A stretch of 7,027 bases of DNA from an uncultured Prevotella sp. (GTDB taxonomy: Bacteria; Bacteroidota; Bacteroidia; Bacteroidales; Bacteroidaceae): contig CAMYZK010000128.1 of NCBI GenBank assembly GCA_947303825.1, forward strand, positions 1-7,027. The letters run 5' to 3'. Shown here piece by piece: positions 1 to 6,624 of the stretch. How positions within the stretch are numbered: position 1 is the first letter of the stretch; each line of letters opens with the position of its first letter. Below the pieces are notes generated by a model. The model saw only the letters and a program-made list of their open reading frames with translations. It did no database searches and was not told where the DNA came from. Both the position numbers and the translations under genes were made by a program.

Positions 1-391
1 TTTTCATCACGATGACGTAGGTGGGATTGACCTCTGTGATGCTGGCGTCGTGGCGTCGCACGGTGCGGCTTATCTCTGGATTGCCCAGCACCAGGTCGGT
101 AGAGAGCTTATAGAGTCCTGTCTCACGAATAAACAGGTCGTCGTCGGTGAAAAAGTTTGCTTTCACCACATCTATCTTCTTCTCTATCTGTTTGGTAATC
201 TTTACTATCTGGTCTTCATCGCTCCATGCCGTTATGGTATACTTGTGTACTCCAGGTATGCTGGATGCCGATACGTTCAGGCTCTCAATGTTTACTTGCC
301 GCCGTGTGAAGACAGCAGTTATCTGGTTCAGTATGCCGGCTATGTTCTCCGAGTAGACCAGCAGAGTATATAGTTTCTTGTTCTCTTCCAT
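1..391 (-). CDS. ilvN: Acetolactate synthase small (regulatory) subunit, C-terminus cut by window edge
   Basis: Regulatory subunit of acetolactate synthase. In this family it binds the catalytic subunit IlvB, raises its activity and confers feedback inhibition by branched-chain amino acids. The minus strand reads 130 codons from ATG at 389-391 with no stop before the window begins. Residues about 6-78 form an ACT domain: YTLLVYSENIAGILNQI, then FTRRQVNIESLNVS, then GVHKYTITAW. This is the usual pattern of the amino-acid-binding fold. Residues 79-130 (FFTDDDLFIRETGLYKLST, VRRHDASITEVNPTYV) match the start of the second IlvN domain. Bacteroidales IlvN proteins are about 185 residues, so roughly 55 should lie outside the window. 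It starts 88 bp after the ilvB stop on the same strand, with no promoter seen between them, so co-transcription is likely. The ATG is preceded by A/T-rich sequence and no Shine-Dalgarno motif, as is normal in this phylum. Confidence 0.93.
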   Translation of the reverse strand, partial: MEENKKLYTLLVYSENIAGILNQITAVFTRRQVNIESLNVSASSIPGVHKYTITAWSDEDQIVKITKQIEKKIDVVKANFFTDDDLFIRETGLYKLSTDLVLGNPEISRTVRRHDASITEVNPTYVIVMK

Positions 392-396
392 CAAAT

Positions 397-436
397 AATT
401 GAAAAATTGAAAAAATGAAGAATTGAAAAATTGAAA
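397..436. repeat. Two copies of a 16-bp A/T-rich direct repeat in the ilvB-ilvN gap
   Basis: AATTGAAAAATTGAAA occurs exactly at 397-412 and again at 421-436. Each copy contains two smaller AATTGAAA-like units, and the spacer is also related. On the ilv transcript the repeat becomes a U-rich leader just upstream of the ilvN start. Short A/T-rich direct repeats of this kind are, as I recall, common between genes in Prevotella and Bacteroides. A function is not evident from the sequence. Confidence 0.8.
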
Positions 437-446
437 TTTGCAGCTT

Positions 447-488
447 ACCTCTCAACTCTTACCTCTCAACTCTAACCTCTTAACTCTC
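447..488. repeat. Three tandem 14-bp units overlapping the 3' end of ilvB
   Basis: Three head-to-tail 14-bp units are present: ACCTCTCAACTCTT (447-460), ACCTCTCAACTCTA (461-474) and ACCTCTTAACTCTC (475-488). The third unit has one internal change, C to T. It contains the ilvB stop codon (480-482) and the last two sense codons (Glu577 and Ser578). In the transcribed direction each unit carries an AGAGGU core, which resembles part of a Shine-Dalgarno sequence. These cores are more than 55 nt from the ilvN start, so a direct role in initiation is unlikely. Confidence 0.85.
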
Positions 489-2216
489 CACGCTGAGCAT
501 CATATCGTCAACGTTTTTTCCTGGAGGCGTCATTGGCAGCACGTCATCGTCTTCCTTGATGGCGCATTCCAGTATGAAGGGCCCTTTTGTCTCCAGCATC
601 CTCCTGACGGCATCGTGCAGGGTGCTGCGGTCGGTGACTGCCTCGTATGCTATGCCGTAGCCTTTGGCGATGAGCTCGTAGCAGGGGTTCATCATCTTGG
701 TGAACGACTTGCGACGCTGCCAGAACATGTCCTGCCACTGTCGCACGTTGCCCAGGTAGTTGTTGTTCATCAATATCATCTTCACCGGAGCCTGCTGTTC
801 CATGATGGTGCCCAGTTCCTCAATGCACATCTGGAATCCTCCGTCGCCGGTGAAGCAGCATACCGTCCTGTCGGGTGCTCCGAAAGTGGCTCCTATGGCT
901 GCGGGCATGCCATAGCCCATGGTTCCCAGTCCGCCGCTGGTGCAGATGCTGCGTTTTTGCAGGTACTTGAAGTAGCGTGTTGCAAACAGCTGGTTCTGGC
1001 CTACGTCGGTAACTAGTATTGCATCGCCCTGGGTGGCTTCGGCCACGGCATTCACCACTTCGCCCATGAGCAGCGGCCCCTCCTTGGGATGGATGGCAGG
1101 CTCTATCACCTTTTCCATTTCCTTCTGCTGAAGCGGCTTGAACGAGTCTCTCCACTGCTGATGGTTGCCTTTGTCTATGAGGGCGGTGATGGCAGGCAGC
1201 GACTCCTTGCAGTCGGCAATGACGGCAACGTCGGCCTTCACGTTCTTGTCTATCTCGCTATGGTCAATGTCCAGATGAATCACCTTTGCCTGCTTGGCGT
1301 AGGTCTTTGTGTTGCCTGTAACACGGTCGCTGAAGCGCATGCCTATTGCTATCAGCAGGTCGCACTCCTGCTCCTTGATGTTTGGCGCATAGTTGCCGTG
1401 CATGCCCAGCATTCCAACGTTGAGCCTGTGGGGGGAGGGTAGGGCAGAGAGTCCCAGCATGGTGCGTCCGGCAGGTATGTCGGCTTTCTCAAGGAATGCC
1501 ACCAGCTCGTCCTGGGCATTGCCCAGCTCCACTCCCTGGCCTACCAGTGCCAATGGTTTTTTTGCACTGTTTATCAGCCGTGCCGCCTCTTTCACAGCCT
1601 CTTCATCGAGCTTAGGATAAGCCACATACGAGCGGACGAAGTTGACGTGCTGCGGCTTGAAGTCTACTGTCTCTGTCTGTGCGTTCTTGGGGAAGTCGAG
1701 CACCACAGGGCCTGGTCTTCCGCTGCGTGCAATATAGAAGGCGCGGCTCACTGCCCATGCAATATCTTCGGCGTGTCTTATCTGATAGCTCCATTTGGAT
1801 ATGGGCTGTGCCAGTCCCACAAGGTCTACCTCCTGAAAGGCGTCTGTGCCAAGAGCAGCTATGGGCACCTGTCCGGCAATGACCATGATGGGTGTTGAGT
1901 CGAGCATGGCATCGGCCACTCCCGTCAGCGTGTTGGTGGCTCCTGGGCCGCTTGTCACCAGTGTGACGCCCACTTCTCCCGACACGCGTGCATATCCTTC
2001 GGCAGCATGGGTGGCAGCCTGCTCGTGGCGCACCAGTATATGTTCAAAACATTTCTTTGGGCCTCGGGTGTAGTCGTAGAGGGCATCGTAGACGGGCATG
2101 ATGGAGCCGCCGGGATAGCCGAAAATGGTCTTTACTCCTTCTGCCTGAAGTGCCAACATGAGGGCTTCAGAGCCGGTTACTGTCTGTGTCCTCTCGTTAA
2201 GTCCAGTTCTGTCCAT
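480..2216 (-). CDS. ilvB: Acetolactate synthase large (catalytic) subunit
   Basis: Thiamine-diphosphate and FAD-dependent enzyme. It condenses two pyruvates to 2-acetolactate, or pyruvate with 2-oxobutyrate to 2-aceto-2-hydroxybutyrate, in valine, leucine and isoleucine synthesis. The protein is 578 residues, a full family length. The N-terminal pyrimidine-binding domain has FGYPGGSIMPVYDALYDY (32-49) and RHEQAATHAAEGYA (63-76), with catalytic Glu65. The central FAD-type domain has GMHGNYAPN and the stretch DLLIAIGMRFSDRVTG (286-301). The C-terminal pyrophosphate domain has TGDGGFQM (456-463) through NNNYLG (484-489), the metal-ThDP motif, and VRQW with Trp494 at the known inhibitor-site position. 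The start at 2214-2216 lies about 20 nt after the expected transcription start of a good promoter at 2242-2272, which supports it. No leader peptide or attenuator fits in so short a leader. It is followed by ilvN. The reading frame is intact; its last two codons lie in a tandem repeat. Confidence 0.97.
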   Translation of the reverse strand: MDRTGLNERTQTVTGSEALMLALQAEGVKTIFGYPGGSIMPVYDALYDYTRGPKKCFEHILVRHEQAATHAAEGYARVSGEVGVTLVTSGPGATNTLTGVADAMLDSTPIMVIAGQVPIAALGTDAFQEVDLVGLAQPISKWSYQIRHAEDIAWAVSRAFYIARSGRPGPVVLDFPKNAQTETVDFKPQHVNFVRSYVAYPKLDEEAVKEAARLINSAKKPLALVGQGVELGNAQDELVAFLEKADIPAGRTMLGLSALPSPHRLNVGMLGMHGNYAPNIKEQECDLLIAIGMRFSDRVTGNTKTYAKQAKVIHLDIDHSEIDKNVKADVAVIADCKESLPAITALIDKGNHQQWRDSFKPLQQKEMEKVIEPAIHPKEGPLLMGEVVNAVAEATQGDAILVTDVGQNQLFATRYFKYLQKRSICTSGGLGTMGYGMPAAIGATFGAPDRTVCCFTGDGGFQMCIEELGTIMEQQAPVKMILMNNNYLGNVRQWQDMFWQRRKSFTKMMNPCYELIAKGYGIAYEAVTDRSTLHDAVRRMLETKGPFILECAIKEDDDVLPMTPPGKNVDDMMLSVES

Positions 2217-2241
2217 TATTCTTCATTTAGGAATCTTGGTG

Positions 2242-2272
2242 CAAAGGTACGAATAAGCGAGCGAAGAACAAA
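2242..2272 (-). promoter_or_regulatory. Promoter of ilvB (Bacteroidota type)
   Basis: Read on the minus strand, TTTG at 2269-2272 is followed after 19 bp by TACCTTTG at 2242-2249. This matches the -33 (TTTG) and -7 (TAnnTTTG) elements of Bacteroidota primary-sigma promoters with normal spacing. Transcription should start near 2236, leaving a leader of about 20 nt before the ilvB ATG. Confidence 0.85.
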
Positions 2273-2311
2273 GAAAAAACGGTTTTTCTTTTCCAATTCA
2301 CTCTTTTTTCT

Positions 2312-2319
2312 TATTTTTG
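2312..2319 (+). promoter_or_regulatory. Probable -7 element of the lipoprotein gene promoter
   Basis: TATTTTTG at 2312-2319 is an exact TAnnTTTG -7 element. No TTTG lies at the usual distance upstream; only T-rich sequence such as TTTC at 2290-2293 does. The promoter is therefore less certain than that of ilvB. Transcription would start near 2325, which puts the GTG codon at 2324 at or before the transcript end and favours the ATG at 2348 as the start of the lipoprotein. Confidence 0.6.
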
Positions 2320-2347
2320 CAAAGTGAAATGCAAAGTCCATCCAGCT

Positions 2348-3178
2348 ATGTTAAGATCTTCCCTGCTGTTAATCTTCTTTCTTGTGCTGTCGGGCTGCGA
2401 GAAGGCCATCATCGACGACGATGGTGGCAAGGCTGGCCAAGAGACAGACGATGAGGCTGGCCACGATGCCGGCCATGACGTGAAAGAAGACTACAACCTT
2501 TTTCTCACCGTTGCCACTATAGACAGTATTCCGCTGGCCGAAATAATGAAAGGCGGAACACCCATAACATGTTCGCGCTTAAGCTTTGCCATCTACGATA
2601 TGGATGGCAGCAGGGTATCAAGAGCTATTCATCAGCAAGTAGCTGATGATGGGTTTGGCATGTCTGCCTTCACGTTGTCAGAGGGTCAATACCAGATAGT
2701 TGCCGTGGCCCATAGCAGCGACAGAAATCCCACTATGAGCGACCCTACGGCCATCAAGTTTTCCAACGATCAGGGATTTACTCCCACCTATCTTCACTCC
2801 TCGGTTGTGACTGTGGGCAAGAAGTCTCAGACCTTGGCTCTCAGCCTGCACGGCATCAGCAGCTGTTGCCGCATAGTGAGAACCAGCGACCTGCCGCCAG
2901 AAGCCTCACGTGTGCGATTCTTCTACACCGGAGGGTCGGGGGCCTTCAATGCCTCTACAGGCCGGGGCAGCGTCAAGTCTTCGCAGAGTGTGTTCTTTCC
3001 TGCCGATGCGTCGTGCCGCCAGTACGACCTCTACACCATCCTGCCCCGCGAGGAGGCAAGCCTCAACGTGCTGGTCACGGTGTACAATGCCAGAAACCAT
3101 GTGCTGACGGAGAAGGAACTCGACATACCTCTCCGGCATAGAGAGACATCGGTCTACGAGACCGACTTTTCTGACTGA
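2348..3178 (+). CDS. Lipoprotein, probable FimB/Mfa2-family (fimbrial anchor-like) protein
   Basis: Predicted exported lipoprotein of 276 residues. It begins with a hydrophobic signal peptide and a clear lipobox, LSGC (14-17), so Cys17 should be lipidated. A flexible acidic stretch follows, with DDD at 22-24 and a repeated AGHD near residues 42-49. The rest looks like beta-sandwich domains: RLSFAIYDMDGSRV, then LSEGQYQIVAVAHSSDRNPTMSDP, then FFYTGGSGAFNASTGRGSVKSS, then the end near DIPLRHRETSVYETDFSD. The YDxDG, GxYxIVAVAH, YTGGSGxxxxxTG and final T-x-Y elements resemble FimB/Mfa2 proteins, which anchor or cap fimbriae at the outer membrane in Bacteroidales. That assignment is by memory of family patterns and is moderate. 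It may be slightly short at the C-terminus. No fimbrial stalk or tip gene is nearby. ATG 2348 is preferred over GTG 2324 because it gives a normal 17-residue signal peptide and fits the promoter. Confidence 0.75.
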   Translation: MLRSSLLLIFFLVLSGCEKAIIDDDGGKAGQETDDEAGHDAGHDVKEDYNLFLTVATIDSIPLAEIMKGGTPITCSRLSFAIYDMDGSRVSRAIHQQVADDGFGMSAFTLSEGQYQIVAVAHSSDRNPTMSDPTAIKFSNDQGFTPTYLHSSVVTVGKKSQTLALSLHGISSCCRIVRTSDLPPEASRVRFFYTGGSGAFNASTGRGSVKSSQSVFFPADASCRQYDLYTILPREEASLNVLVTVYNARNHVLTEKELDIPLRHRETSVYETDFSD

Positions 3179-3212
3179 TGACAGCCGGTAAGACGGTGAC
3201 GTCCGCCTGGCA

Positions 3213-5006
3213 TCATTCCACGGTGACCGACTTTGCCAGGTTTCTGGGCTGGTCAACGTTCTTACCTTTGCACACGGCCACATGGTAGGCCAGCAGCTGC
3301 AGTGGTATGGTGGCCACCAGCGGCTCCAGGCACTCCAGCACGTCGGGCAGCTCGATGACCTCGTCGGCAATCCTGGCAATGGTGTCGTCGCCCTTGGACA
3401 CAAGAGCGATAACACGACCCTGACGGGCCCTTATCTCCTGAATGTTCGACAGCACTTTCTCGTACATGGCGTTGTGGGTGGCTATCACCACTACGGGCAT
3501 GTCGCTGTCTATGAGTGCTATGGGGCCATGCTTCATCTCGGCTGCAGGATAGCCCTCGGCATGGATGTACGAAATCTCCTTGAGTTTCAGTGCCCCCTCC
3601 AGAGCCACGGGATAGCTGTAGCCACGTCCCAGGTAGAGGAAGTTGTGGGCGTAGGTGAACGTGCGTGCCAGGTCTCTCACCTTGTCGTTGGTCTTCAACA
3701 CCTCGCGTATCTTCTCGGGTATCTCGCTCAGCCCCTTTACCACCTTCAGATACTCGTCGCGGGCTATGGTGCCCTTTGCCTCGCCCATGGCCAGTGCTAT
3801 CATGGTGAGCACCGTAACCTGTCCTGTGAACGCCTTTGTAGAGGCCACGCCTATCTCGGGTCCTACGTGGATATAGGTTCCTGTGTCGGTGGCACGGGGT
3901 ATCGAAGAGCCGATGGCGTTGCACACGCCATAGATGAAGGCTCCGCGCTCCTTTGCCAGCTGCACGGCAGCCAGGGTGTCGGCGGTCTCACCGCTCTGCG
4001 ATATGGCAATGACGGCATCGCCCTTGCCCACCACGGGGTTGCGGTAGCGGAACTCGGAGGCATACTCCACCTCCACGGGGATGCGGCAGAACGACTCTAT
4101 GAGCTGCTTGCCAATGAGTCCGGCATGCCACGACGTGCCGCAGGCAACAATGATGACGCGCTGGGCCTCGAGCATCTGCCGGCGGTAGTCAATGAGTGCC
4201 GAGAGCGTTACGTGGTCGGCCTCTACGTTCACACGGCCCCTCATGCAGTTGGTAAGGCACTCTATCTGTCCCAGGTTGATGTCTACGGTCTTCACTGCCA
4301 GGTCTTGCTCCTCGCCCAGGATGCTCACCACCTTCAGCTCCTCGCCCAGGCGTATCACGGCAATATTGCCGTCTTCCAGATAGACCACCTTGTCGGTATA
4401 CTCTATGATGGGGCTGGCATCCGAACCCAGAAAGAACTCGCCGACGCCAATGCCCACCACCAGGGGGCTCTGCTTGCGCGCGGCAATTATCTGGTTGGGG
4501 TCGCGCTTGTCAATGATGGCAATGGCGTAAGCACCTATCACCTGATGAAGAGCCACCTGTACGGCCTCCAGCAGTGGCACGTTTTTCTTCACCATGATAT
4601 ACTCCACCAGCTGCACCAGCACCTCGGTGTCGGTGTCGCTCTTAAACTCCACACCCTTGGCCTGCAACTTCTGCTTTATGTCGGCGTAGTTCTCTATGAT
4701 GCCGTTGTGTATGATGGCCAGGTTGTGGCTCTGCGAGTAGTGGGGGTGTGCATTACGTGCCGACGGCTCGCCGTGGGTGGCCCATCGGGTGTGGGCAATG
4801 CCTATGCAGCCGCTCACGTCCTTGTCGTTGCAGTACTCGGTAAGGTTGGCCACCTTGCCCTTGGTCTTATATACGTTAAGGTCGTTGTTGCCGTTGAGCA
4901 GTGCTACGCCAGCAGAGTCGTAGCCACGGTATTCCAGACGGCGCAATCCCTTGATAAGTATAGGATAAGCCTCCTGCTTTCCTATATATCCTACTATTCC
5001 GCACAT
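3213..5006 (-). CDS. glmS: Glutamine--fructose-6-phosphate aminotransferase (isomerizing), with an apparent internal deletion
   Basis: Makes glucosamine-6-phosphate from fructose-6-phosphate and glutamine, the entry step to UDP-GlcNAc for peptidoglycan and lipid A. The protein has 597 residues. The class-II glutaminase domain (1 to about 240) starts MCGIVGYIG, where Cys2 is the nucleophile after Met removal, and has HTRWATHGE (72-80), HNGIIEN (100-106) and SDTDTEV (123-129). Two SIS domains follow: CGTSWHAG (289-296), SQSGETADT (336-344) and GPEIGVASTKAFT (382-394), then LKLKEISYIHAEG (473-485) and MKHGP (491-495). It ends DQPRNLAKSVTVE with the conserved catalytic-loop Lys592. ATG 5004-5006 is the start because Cys must follow Met; an upstream in-frame ATG at 5051 lies inside the promoter. 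The odd point is that the conserved KGGYxHFMxKEIxEQP segment expected between Glu249 and Cys250 is absent, about 17 residues, while downstream length is normal. Activity of this version is therefore uncertain. No glmS ribozyme fits the roughly 40-nt leader. Confidence 0.95.
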   Translation of the reverse strand: MCGIVGYIGKQEAYPILIKGLRRLEYRGYDSAGVALLNGNNDLNVYKTKGKVANLTEYCNDKDVSGCIGIAHTRWATHGEPSARNAHPHYSQSHNLAIIHNGIIENYADIKQKLQAKGVEFKSDTDTEVLVQLVEYIMVKKNVPLLEAVQVALHQVIGAYAIAIIDKRDPNQIIAARKQSPLVVGIGVGEFFLGSDASPIIEYTDKVVYLEDGNIAVIRLGEELKVVSILGEEQDLAVKTVDINLGQIECLTNCMRGRVNVEADHVTLSALIDYRRQMLEAQRVIIVACGTSWHAGLIGKQLIESFCRIPVEVEYASEFRYRNPVVGKGDAVIAISQSGETADTLAAVQLAKERGAFIYGVCNAIGSSIPRATDTGTYIHVGPEIGVASTKAFTGQVTVLTMIALAMGEAKGTIARDEYLKVVKGLSEIPEKIREVLKTNDKVRDLARTFTYAHNFLYLGRGYSYPVALEGALKLKEISYIHAEGYPAAEMKHGPIALIDSDMPVVVIATHNAMYEKVLSNIQEIRARQGRVIALVSKGDDTIARIADEVIELPDVLECLEPLVATIPLQLLAYHVAVCKGKNVDQPRNLAKSVTVE

Positions 5007-5048
5007 AGTGTTGTCGTTTTTTGTGTCTAGTTTTTGTTTATTCGGTTG

Positions 5049-5080
5049 CAAAAGTAATACAATTGTGTAAATCTGCCAAA
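5049..5080 (-). promoter_or_regulatory. Promoter of glmS (Bacteroidota type)
   Basis: On the minus strand, TTTG at 5077-5080 is followed after 20 bp by TACTTTTG at 5049-5056, a full match to the Bacteroidota -33 and -7 elements. Transcription should begin near 5043, so the leader before ATG 5006 is about 37 nt. This excludes translation from the in-frame ATG at 5051. Confidence 0.85.
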
Positions 5081-5291
5081 TTTTTTTTTGATAAAGGAAA
5101 CTATTTTCCCTATTTTTTGCTCGTTCCTTACCGACAATAAGAGAGATAGGTGCTCCTGGTTCCTAGTAGAGCAAAGAGTAACTCTTTTGCCTTGTGTGAA
5201 TATGAATCTCCGTTAGGCAGTGGGAAAGAAACGATTAGCCATTCTGATATTAAAAAGATAATGCTCGTGGGTTAAAAAAATGCGGGTATTT
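5081..5291. other. Intergenic stretch between the divergent glmS and carboxynorspermidine synthase promoters
   Basis: About 210 bp with no coding sequence I can support; only very short open frames occur. It is more A/T-rich than the genes. It holds one near-perfect inverted repeat (5171-5190) and one A/T inverted repeat (5275-5294). A weak plus-strand promoter-like pair is also visible: TTTG at 5087-5090 and TATTTTTTG at 5111-5119, with one T too many for a standard -7 element. I see no tRNA-like fold, terminator with a U tract, or riboswitch class I recognise. Confidence 0.6.
5171..5190. repeat. Inverted repeat, possible operator or small hairpin
   Basis: GCAAAGA at 5171-5177 and TCTTTTGC at 5183-5190 are complementary with one extra T, around the centre GTAAC. 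The two arms are nearly symmetrical (GCAAAGAGT, A, ACTCTTTTGC). Symmetry of this kind suits a dimeric DNA-binding protein at least as well as an RNA hairpin. It lies about 115 bp upstream of the glmS promoter and about 100 bp upstream of the polyamine gene promoter, so any regulatory role is a guess. Confidence 0.4.
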
Positions 5292-5323
5292 TTTGTGGAG
5301 AATTATTTTTTTTTGTATTTTTG
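5292..5323 (+). promoter_or_regulatory. Promoter of the carboxynorspermidine synthase gene (Bacteroidota type)
   Basis: TTTG at 5292-5295 is followed after 20 bp by TATTTTTG at 5316-5323, an exact match to the -33 and -7 elements. Transcription should start near 5329, giving a leader of about 57 nt before ATG 5386. This rules out the in-frame ATG at 5293, which lies in the promoter. A 7-bp inverted repeat (AAAAAAT at 5275-5281, ATTTTTT at 5288-5294) overlaps the -33 element. Confidence 0.8.
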
Positions 5324-5385
5324 TAGCCCCACTGTTTATGGTGCGTAATGAACTAATTACACATTATTATTATATAAAGAGAAAT

Positions 5386-6624
5386 ATGGCACGAATACTA
5401 ATGATTGGCGCCGGAGGCGTCGCTACGGTGGCTGCGTTCAAGATAGCGCAGAATGCCGATGTGTTTACCGAGTTTATGATTGCCAGCCGCAGGAAGGCGA
5501 AATGCGACGCGCTGGTGAAGTCTATCCACGACAAGGGCTACGACATGCCCATTGAGACGGCACAGGTCGATGCCGACGATGTGGAGCAGCTGAAGGCCCT
5601 CTTCTCCAGCTACAAGCCTGAGCTGGTGGTCAATCTGGCATTGCCCTATCAGGACCTTACCATTATGGATGCCTGTCTGGCCTGCGGATGCTCCTACTTG
5701 GACACCGCCAATTACGAGCCCAAGGACGAGGCTCACTTCGAGTACTCATGGCAGTGGGCATACAAGGAACGTTTTGAGCAGGCAGGGCTGACGGCCATAC
5801 TGGGCTGCGGCTTCGATCCGGGCGTGAGCGGCATATACACGGCTTATGCTGCCAAGCATCACTTTAAGGAGATGCAGCAGCTGGACATCGTTGACTGCAA
5901 TGCCGGCGACCACCACCATGCCTTTGCCACCAACTTCAACCCCGAGATAAACATACGCGAGATAACGCAGAAGGGGTTGTACTACAAGGACGGACAGTGG
6001 CTGGAGACGGAGCCGCTGGAGATACACCGCACACTGACCTATCCCAACATTGGGCCCAGAGAGTCGTACCTGTTGCACCACGAGGAGCTGGAGAGTCTGG
6101 TGAAGAACTATCCCACTATACGTCAGGCACGCTTCTGGATGACCTTCGGCGAGCAGTATCTCAAGCACCTCGACGTGATACAGAACATTGGCATGAGCCG
6201 CATTGACGAGGTGGAGTATGAGGCTCCGCTGGCCGATGGCACTGGCACTGCCAGAGTGAAGATAGTTCCGCTGCAGTTCTTAAAGGCTGTGCTCCCCAAT
6301 CCGCAGGAGCTGGGCGAGAACTACGACGGCGAGACCTCAATAGGCTGCCGCATACGTGGTATAGGCAACGACGGCAAGGAGCACACATATTATATATATA
6401 ACAACTGCAAGCATCAGGAGGCATACAAAGAGACGGGCATGCAGGGTGTGAGCTACACAACCGGCGTACCCGCCATGATAGGTGCCATGATGTTTGTAAA
6501 GGGCCTGTGGCGAAAGCCCGGTGTATGGAACGTAGAGGACTTCGACCCAGATCCCTTTATGGAGCAGCTTAACAGCCAGGGACTGCCTTGGCACGAAGTG
6601 TTCGACGGAGACTTGGAACTTTAG
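5386..6624 (+). CDS. Carboxynorspermidine synthase (saccharopine dehydrogenase family)
   Basis: Predicted NADPH-dependent enzyme that reductively joins aspartate beta-semialdehyde to a diamine (putrescine or diaminopropane), giving carboxyspermidine or carboxynorspermidine. In the known pathway NspC then decarboxylates the product to spermidine or norspermidine. The protein has 412 residues, close to the Vibrio enzyme. A Rossmann motif, [18 protein letters not shown] (6-23), opens it, followed by [11 protein letters not shown] (31-41). Then come [13 protein letters not shown] (105-117), [19 protein letters not shown] (122-140) with [14 protein letters not shown] (141-154), [16 protein letters not shown] (172-187), [11 protein letters not shown] (337-347) and [12 protein letters not shown] (356-367). 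The GFDPG, NAGDH and YTTGVPA blocks match carboxynorspermidine synthases better than lysine-pathway saccharopine dehydrogenases. ATG 5386 is chosen because it opens the Rossmann strand and lies downstream of a good promoter. nspC is not in the window. The stop codon overlaps that of nagB on the other strand. Confidence 0.88.
   Translation: MARILMIGAGGVATVAAFKIAQNADVFTEFMIASRRKAKCDALVKSIHDKGYDMPIETAQVDADDVEQLKALFSSYKPELVVNLALPYQDLTIMDACLACGCSYLDTANYEPKDEAHFEYSWQWAYKERFEQAGLTAILGCGFDPGVSGIYTAYAAKHHFKEMQQLDIVDCNAGDHHHAFATNFNPEINIREITQKGLYYKDGQWLETEPLEIHRTLTYPNIGPRESYLLHHEELESLVKNYPTIRQARFWMTFGEQYLKHLDVIQNIGMSRIDEVEYEAPLADGTGTARVKIVPLQFLKAVLPNPQELGENYDGETSIGCRIRGIGNDGKEHTYYIYNNCKHQEAYKETGMQGVSYTTGVPAMIGAMMFVKGLWRKPGVWNVEDFDPDPFMEQLNSQGLPWHEVFDGDLEL

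Noticed and set aside
438..1016. A 192-codon plus-strand open frame antisense to the 3' part of ilvB
   Set aside because: It is a shadow of ilvB. Its start lies in the repeat region and the translation shows no domain.
2324..2347. GTG start at 2324 for the lipoprotein
   Set aside because: It lies at the expected transcription start and would add eight residues ahead of a complete, normal signal peptide.
3179..3212. Bidirectional terminator between the convergent lipoprotein and glmS genes
   Set aside because: The 34-bp gap shows no clear stem-loop or T tract, only an 8-bp direct repeat ACGGTGAC (3193-3200, 3220-3227) of no evident meaning.
3170..3240. Frameshift at the lipoprotein C-terminus, with a possible continuation in another frame over the glmS end
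   Set aside because: Two consecutive in-frame TGA codons end the gene, the alternative frame has its own stop at 3172-3174, and no residues there clearly match the family.
3282..5030. A 582-codon open frame on the plus strand, covering nearly all of glmS in antisense
   Set aside because: It mirrors glmS codon usage, has no recognisable domain, promoter or start signal, and the glmS reading matches a known family along its full length.
5007..5048. glmS ribozyme in the glmS leader
   Set aside because: The leader is only about 37 nt, too short for the ribozyme, which is known mainly from Gram-positive bacteria.
5007..5051. N-terminal extension of GlmS from the upstream in-frame ATG at 5051
   Set aside because: The catalytic Cys must follow the initiator Met, and the extension lies over the -7 element of the promoter.
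5293..5385. N-terminal extension of the polyamine gene from ATG 5293, which looks hydrophobic like a signal peptide
   Set aside because: The region is the promoter itself, and the cytoplasmic Rossmann domain begins right at ATG 5386. The hydrophobic look comes from T-rich DNA.
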